A stretch of 64,000 bases of DNA from contig CM073322.1 of NCBI GenBank assembly GCA_037043015.1, positions 22,038,364-22,102,363 of the forward strand, given 5' to 3'. Source of the stretch: Bryum argenteum (Eukaryota > Streptophyta > Bryopsida > Bryales > Bryaceae). The position numbers and the translations under genes were made by a program. Shown one piece after another: positions 57,880 through 64,000 of the stretch; position 1 is the first letter of the stretch, and every line of letters begins with the position of its first letter. Under the pieces are notes generated by a model, which saw only the letters and a list, made by a program, of their open reading frames with translations, had not been told where the DNA came from and ran no database searches.

Positions 57880-60877
57880 ATGCCGCGAACGCACAAGATA
57901 GTTGGTCTAGGGCGACACACTCCTACCACATCCAGAGATGTACCTATTATTCCCAACGTTGAGTTATCCACACCTCCTATTTCAGCAGCACCTAGAAAAA
58001 GAAGGAGATGGGCTAATGACCTAGAAGAAGAACCAGAGCAGCCCGAATTCAAGGTGTATTGCCCGTGTTCTAAATGTGCTGAGGCTGACAAACCCAGCAT
58101 GAGATATTTGTCCATTGTTGATGAGCACATTCAACTCCATCAAATGTCTAAGAAATATTAGGTACCGATACTATTTTATTACATATTCCTTTATATACCC
58201 TATCCATCTAATGTTCTTCATAAATGTTGTTCACTTAGTTTTTCATTTGTTTCATTGTTTACTTTAGAAGGTTGTGCCCTTGTAACAAATTTTGTAATGT
58301 GTACAATACTTACATATGTGTATGCAATATGTAATACATTAAGGACACTTTATCATTCAGTACACTCATCTTTTATATTACACTTTATAGAATGAGTTCT
58401 ATGGTATTGAAATTAAATAATGAAAAAAAAAATGATTCCAACGGAGGTTTATACAATTCATACTTATACGAATATTAACTTTCATTGTGATTTGCTTAGT
58501 GTCTTGATGTTTTTAACATCGATACTATAGGAAACTAGCTAACATGTTTTTTTTATTTTAATATTGTTTTATAGGGTTTTTTTTTCCTGTATCTTTATTT
58601 ATTTTGCCTTTCTTTTCTTTACCTTCTTCCCTGCATTATACATTGAAATAACATTCTAGACATCGTAATTTGAAAAAATCATGTATTTATTACGTAATGA
58701 TTAAACCTATGTAGCCATTTATTCTAATGTGACATGCTACTATGTATGGGTGAGGAGTAATATTGAAGACATCTAATTACCATGAAGGTACTATTTAGAT
58801 TTTATAATATTGTACACTAATGTGCATGATTTGGCATCACAATCAAATATCTCTGAGAAGTTATAGGATTTTCTATTTGATGAGCTTGATGTGCCATGTC
58901 ATATAAGATAATCCTAGTTACTATATTAATCGCTCATGGTACACTTTATTACTATAATTGTATAATAACTTGATTTTCTTATTTATTTTTTCCTTTTTTA
59001 TACAACATATATGTGTTAACCACTGCTTCCCAAATGTTATTGCGCAGAGTCTTTATGAGGCTCAAAGATTAGTTGTGGACCCCACTGGGTTGGGTACTAA
59101 CTTTGAGCAGACATTTCAAACTGAAGAACCCCAAGAATATGAAGAAGAAGAGAACTTCTATTGGAATGAGGAATTTGTTCTAGAGGAATATATGAATATT
59201 CTTCGTGGGTTTGATGAAGATGGCGTGCAGTTAAGCCCTGAGGGAAGAAGGAATGTTGAACCAAATTTATCGGAATTAGAGAAAGAGGCTTCCACTATGA
59301 TTTTTGATGGAGCTACTTCTAGTCGATTATCCATTATATTTTTGTTTCTAAGCATCCAAGCTGATAAACAAATATCTAATGTTGCCATGGATGCAATTTT
59401 CAAGGCTATTTCTGAGAAAGTTATTCCACAGAAATTGCAGTCTAAAATGCCTACTACTCGTGCATAGGCACGGAAGATCATTACAGATGTTGGATTAGAC
59501 TATAAAGTCTATGATGCATGTCCTTGTGACCTGACACTTTACCATTACAGATGTTGGATTAGACTATAAAGTCTATGATGCATGTCCTTGTGACCTGACA
59601 CTTTACTATGGCCCTCTAAAATCAAATTTGCAGGTTTGCCCGAAGTGCAACACTTCTCGTTTTAGTGATACAACTGTTACCAAGAAAGTTCCTAGGAAGG
59701 TACATTATTACTTGACATTTTGAGGGCCGTCCACAATTTTCATTATTCTACATTCTAGATGTCATGAAGTTCTTATGATGGGTTATCATGATACAAGGAC
59801 TTTTAGAGACATGATATTATACTTAAATATCACATAGAAATTTATATATTTTTGCCAATAATGAATCCACTTTACATTGAATTTTGTGTTGTCCATTGAA
59901 ATTGTAGATGTATTGAACGGGTCCTAATCATTGCTGCGTTGGATTTCAGAGAATGTGGTATTTTCCTATAATTCCCCGCTTATTGGCTTACTATCGAAAC
60001 CCAACCTTGGCTCCGTGCATGATCTGGCATCGGGATAACAGAAGCCTAGATGACGTTATGCGAATTGCAGCAGATAGCCCGGCTTGGAAGGCTATGGAGG
60101 AAAAGTATGATCAAATGAAAGATGCTCGAAGTGTAATGTTGCAAGTTAGCACTGATGGCATTAATCCTGCGGGTCTAAATTCAGCAAGCCATTCCCTTTG
60201 GCCTATTACATGTACCTTGCTAAATTTGAATCCAAAGCTAGCAATGCACAAAGGACACATTCTCTTATCTACCATTGTACCAGGTTTGTTCTCTAAGTCT
60301 CTACTAAAATTTGATCAATACACTATCTACTCTCATTGGAATCTGGAAGTATAATCAAACTAATATTCTATAATTCCAACTTCTATGTGCAGGTAAAAAA
60401 AAAGTTAAGAATTTTAACACTTATATGGAGCCTCTCATTGACGAGCTCTTGAAGCTATGGGTGGATGGAGTAGATGCCTATGATGCACATACAGAGGAAT
60501 CTTTTAAACTTCATGGTATGATGCTCTGGTCACTTCATGACTTCCCAGGGTATGGAGTTTTTTCCTCTCTACAAACACAAGGTCTAAAAGCATGCCCCCC
60601 GTGCGGCCCAAACGTCATCGAATCTAAATGGTGCATGTTTTTGAAAAAGGTTGTGTACTTTGGGCATAGGAAATACCTTCCCATGAAGCACAGGTTCCGA
60701 GCTACAAGAAACCGAAACAAGTTCAATGGGGAGTCGTATCGCAAAATTCCGAAGCCAACAAGAACAATGGGTGCTTTTTGGCTCAAACAATGGAAGAAGG
60801 TGCAGAAGAAAAGATTGAATCTTAAAGATTCTCGGATGAAGGACAAGTCCATCTTGTTTCGTCTACCTTATTACAAG
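57880..60877 (+). pseudogene. TNP2-like (CACTA) transposase, four exons, 3'-truncated
   Basis: Exon 1 (57880-58161): Pro-rich start, then CPCSKCAEADKP...EHIQLH, the N-terminal zinc-binding motif of TNP2/TNPD proteins, ending in TAG. Exon 2 (59048-59699; acceptor TTGCGCAG, donor GAAG|GTACAT): acidic, then ATSSRLSIIFLFLSI and VYDACPCDLTLYYGPL...CPKCNTSRF. Exon 3 (59950-60283): WYFPIIPRL...SPAWKAMEEKY, then STDGINPAGLNSASHSLWP, the first catalytic-Asp block. Exon 4 (60393-60877): MEPLIDELLKLWVDGVDAYD, LHDFPGYGVFSSLQTQG, ACPPCG. TNP2 proteins normally continue several hundred residues with further DDE blocks, which I do not find before 61836. Exon 2 also has a TAG near 59465 and a 64-bp frame-breaking duplication, so the gene is dead here. 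Confidence 0.85.
59479..59606 (+). repeat. 64-bp tandem duplication inside transposase exon 2
   Basis: CATTACAGATGTTGGATTAG... is repeated perfectly with a 64-bp offset (59479 and 59543). Not a multiple of three, so it shifts the frame. Confidence 0.95.
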
Positions 60878-61835
60878 GTGAGTATCTTAAAATCTGCCGT
60901 GTTTTTCCATGTCAAGAATAGCAAGTATGATCATCCCAATATACAAACAAATTTCCATGCCTATTATAAATGCTAGATTTACGTAGGAGTGGGAAACAAT
61001 AAACAATTAAAGAGATCCAATGAAGAAACCCGTGACTATTGTTCAATTCACGAAGTGTACAATATTAAACCGAACGAATTGATGAATATAACCCAAACAC
61101 CCAAACTGCTTGATCGAGTGCTTTGGAATTGAATATGACTGTTTGAATACATTCATGTATTCCTTCTAAGTGCCAATTGTAAGAGTAGCCATAAATTCAG
61201 GCCCTTGTACATGTCAGGAATTTCCTACCCCTCGAATTTCCGTCTTGTCGTACCTTTTGACCTCATGAATCACTTCCTCGAAATCGATACCTTGCTCAAT
61301 AGATTACCTTAATCTCTTGATTAAAAGGAGTGGGTATGTGGATTCAAAAAACAGGATAGACCAGGGTTCAGGAAGGCAATGTATGTGGGTTCAACCATTG
61401 CTCTTCTTTTCTGTCATGAAGATTATGTTTTTTAAATATATTGGCAAAAATTGCTAGAATTCAACAAATAATTAGAATGTCAGCCCCTACCTTATTTATT
61501 ACTCATGTTAGGTCAGAAATGGAATGCCCATATTTGATATTACTGTAAGTAGAATTTTATTATCAGAAAACCCATTAAGGAAATGTAAACATTAATGTTG
61601 CTCTCTGAAAGTATCAAGTTTTAATTCGATGACATGAATTGAACTTTATGAATTTAATATATTTAATACTTAAAGAAAGAGTAATTGGTTACTGGAAGAT
61701 GAATACAACAAGAAGATATACGTCATGTATGTTCTTTTTGTTAGATAAATTCTTCTCGCCAGGGACTAGAAGTTAGCCATTGTATTCTTCTATTCAGATT
61801 TATTCTTATAAGTGGAACTTTTAAATCTTCCTTAT
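60878..61835. other. no gene seen
   Basis: AT-rich; the remaining transposase exons are not recognisable. Ends at the start of the second LTR. Confidence 0.55.
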
Positions 61836-62592
61836 TGTTACCCGCCATGGCACCGCGGGTATCATTACCGAAGACCAGGGGCGCCACGGGGAGACCAAGA
61901 CATAACAAATGACCACGGGCTCGAGGCCGAGGTGCAATGACAGAGCCACTAACGAGGCCACGGACACAATAACAATTAAAGCGAAAGCCGGCGCCAGGAG
62001 GTTAGGTTTTATTATAAGAAGAGAATAGAATTACACATTTGCTAGTCCTGAATCCCACGAATAGTGATAGCTCGAGCACCTTCTTGGCTCACCTCTCGTA
62101 GCCATTCGGCATCCACTAAGTAATACACATGACTCGCTCCGATTCTACTCTATAAGTCCATGCTCTCTCTAAACCCTTCTTTCCCCGCTCACCGTTCTAT
62201 TCCTTGTACAATCCGTGGCGCCGTGGAACTCTTGTGGCCGAGATACTTATGTCTCGGGTTCGTCACGCGGTCGGCGATTGAGGTTGACAACCCCGCCCCA
62301 CCGAGGATCACTCTCGCGGAGTGAACACTTGACCGTGGAAACCTCACCGAGGAGTAGTGTCGCGGGACCTCACTTCGGGCTTCCTACTGCTCAGACTCAA
62401 CCCCGCCATCGGAAAGTTGACCCTCTTCGGCCAATCATTCCCTGAATACAGTGACCGGTCAAACGACCGGCCACACCCTCCCTGGACCTCGGGACTTCTG
62501 TGGTAACCGGGTATCAGCCCGGGTACCTTACACCCGGCCCCTTACCTCGTCTCGTGCCTCGAACACCTCCATGGTCAAAACCCTGGCTAACA
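61836..62592 (+). repeat. 5' LTR of a second retrotransposon
   Basis: Bounded by the inverted pair TGTTA...TAACA (61836 and 62592), ~757 bp, GC-rich against AT-rich left flank. It is followed directly by TTTTGGCGACC, a primer-binding-site-like sequence common in plant Ty3/gypsy elements, and then by gag. The 3' LTR lies outside the window, so LTR identity and target duplication cannot be tested. Confidence 0.75.
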
Positions 62593-62612
62593 TTTTGGCG
62601 ACCATCTTTGGG
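62593..62612 (+). promoter_or_regulatory. primer-binding-site candidate
   Basis: TTTTGGCGACCATCTTTGGG begins immediately after the LTR; TGGCGACC starts with the TGG complementary to a tRNA CCA end. The tRNA is not identified. Confidence 0.55.
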
Positions 62613-62625
62613 GATGGAGTGTTGA

Positions 62626-62628
<3 letters not shown>

Positions 62629-62684
<56 letters not shown>
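62629..62684 (+). repeat. poly-A (35) plus (GA)n tract in the element leader
   Basis: 35 A residues followed by about ten GA units, between the primer-binding site and gag. Confidence 0.95.
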
Positions 62685-62685
<1 letters not shown>

Positions 62686-62727
62686 AAAGAAAGAGATTGT
62701 TAGGCTACGAGCCTGAAAAAGAGGAAA

Positions 62728-63891
62728 ATGCCCCCGAAAAGGCACGCCGCGGAAAAAGCCGTGGAAAATGTAGTTGCGAGATATGGAAGAAATAGTGCAA
62801 CACGAAGATGAGACCAGGGAGTTACTACAATGGATGAAGCGAAGAATGACGGATTTAGTCGCTCGAGAATGAGGCCACGAACGCCAAGATAGAATTGCTT
62901 AGCTTGAAATATCAAGACATCCAGGGAATGGCGCCCGGGTTATTGCTTCGACACCAAGAAGTGTGGGAGAACCAAAGAGACGGTGCGGTCGGCAACCATC
63001 CCCTGGGAAATAATGCCGCGGCCACTCAAGTACCTCGGGAATGCCCTCACCGGCACGAGTGAGTGGTACCTACGGGATTACCTCTTGTCACACACCCCCT
63101 GGGAGCCTTGATGCCCATGCCAAGTTACCAAAGATACCGTACCCGTGTTTGATGAATCGGGGACCCAGTTGGCACATCGAAGGTTCAAAGTAATAGCCCG
63201 CACGAACGGCATCTTTCAGACCACGGACCTGCAGAATATCTTCGGCACCACGCTCCAAGGGAACCACATTAACTGGTACATTGACTTCGAAACCGAACAC
63301 AACAATGCCAGTTGGGAAGACATGGAGCGCAGCTTTTTACACAAGTTCAGAAAACTGAAAACAAGCTCAGAAGTTCTCCGAGCGTTGGGATCAATTACTC
63401 AATCCACGAACGAACCGGTGGACAAATTTTATGATAGGTTTAAGCAGTTGGCCGACAAACTGAGCCAGCGACCCGCGGAAGAATACATGTGTGAGTGGTT
63501 TAAAAAGGGGCTACTACCCTGGATACAGCAATGCATTGTTATCCGTGGCGTAAAAACGTTGCCTGAAATACTTTCCGCGGCAAACGATATCAGTCGCGAA
63601 CTCATGGCTTTGAAGCAAACACAAAATCCTATATTGCCACTACCCACGACACGGCAAGATGCCCGAGTAGCGCCCCCATTATGTGACACATGTGGAAAAA
63701 CCCACCATCGAAGGTGCTGGTACTCCACCAACACTTCCCCGTCCCAGGACCACAGGCGACCCAGGAACACCACGGCCGCGGTATACCCCGAGGAGGTCAA
63801 TGTAGATGCCTTCCAACCCGGCCGAACAGATGCATGTTGGGAATGCGGAGGCCTGGACCATCGACGGAGCCAATGCCCGATACTAAAATGA
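62728..63891 (+). pseudogene. gag: gag of the second LTR retrotransposon (5' part frameshifted)
   Basis: ATG 62728 (MPPKRHAAEKAVENVVARYG) opens a frame that stops at ~62811; shifted frames follow to ~63140. From 63145 the frame is intact: a gag domain (WYIDFETEHNNASWEDMERS, FLHKFRKLKTSSEVLRALGS, EPVDKFYDRFKQLADKL) and two C-terminal zinc-knuckle-like motifs, CDTCGKTHHRRC and CWECGGLDHRRSQC. Stop at 63889-63891. The gag domain style (FYDRFKQLADKL) is of the plant Ty3/gypsy type. Protease and pol should follow beyond the window; none is visible in the last ~85 bases. Confidence 0.8.
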
Positions 63892-64000
63892 AATGGGCAC
63901 GCGGAGCAGAGCGAGCAAACCCCGGGAGCCCCGAACTCAAACACCGCGGGCCACAGGAGAGGAGGAGTAACACTCACCGAAGTACATGGACCGGAAACAA

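Overview
This is nuclear DNA of a land plant. The evidence is an interstitial run of plant-type TTTAGGG telomere repeat, GT-AG introns, a fragment of a plant-only RNA polymerase IV/V largest subunit, a DUF506 fragment, a TNP2-type CACTA transposase, and a Ty3/gypsy chromovirus with a C-terminal chromodomain. The repeat-dense, gene-poor layout and the divergent kinase-like, SWIM and transposon proteins would suit a seed-free plant such as a bryophyte, lycophyte or fern, but the species cannot be fixed from the sequence. I saw no rRNA, tRNA or CRISPR. Nearly every coding region carries frameshifts or in-frame stops. They are therefore mostly relics, unless the assembly has residual indel errors.

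Layout. 0-9.3 kb: AT-rich repeats interrupted by a complete but broken LTR retrotransposon (905-7069, GGAAG target duplication). Its LTR holds a strikingly regular heat-shock-element array, and an 11-nt match suggests Tf1-like self-priming. 9.3-14.7 kb: two convergent genes, a P/G/Y/Q-repeat protein and a kinase-like protein. Each is driven from a GC-rich island of GGCCGATCGG-like repeats with a TATA box. A third such island sits at 7.1-7.3 kb. 14.9-24.9 kb: two divergently transcribed genes, a transposon-like protein on the minus strand and an unrecognised protein on the plus strand. Their 5' leaders and introns are studded with copies of one palindrome (TTACGAAC-N4-GTTCGTAA, at least 27 copies), including a perfect 25-bp tandem array. 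This block is the best candidate for an undescribed mobile or regulatory system.

25-31 kb: no clear genes. It holds an inverted duplication of a short coding piece, a tandem duplication and A/T-rich repeats. 31.3-36.8 kb: a CACTA-type terminus, a TNPA-like gene relic and a MULE/SWIM-type relic. 39-43.6 kb: captured, intron-bearing fragments of three host genes (NRPE1-like, DUF506, alkenal/quinone oxidoreductase). They are interspersed with a short hairpin motif that is also amplified into a 13-copy, 149-bp satellite. 44.5-49.3 kb: a sharply bounded CCGGG-rich domain with minus-strand open frames. 49.4-53.2 kb: a relic gene whose C-terminal part resembles a permuted DNA N4/N6 methyltransferase. 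54-61 kb: a basic nuclear-type gene divergent from a TNP2 transposase gene. 61.8 kb to the end: the 5' LTR, leader and gag of a second LTR retrotransposon that runs off the window.
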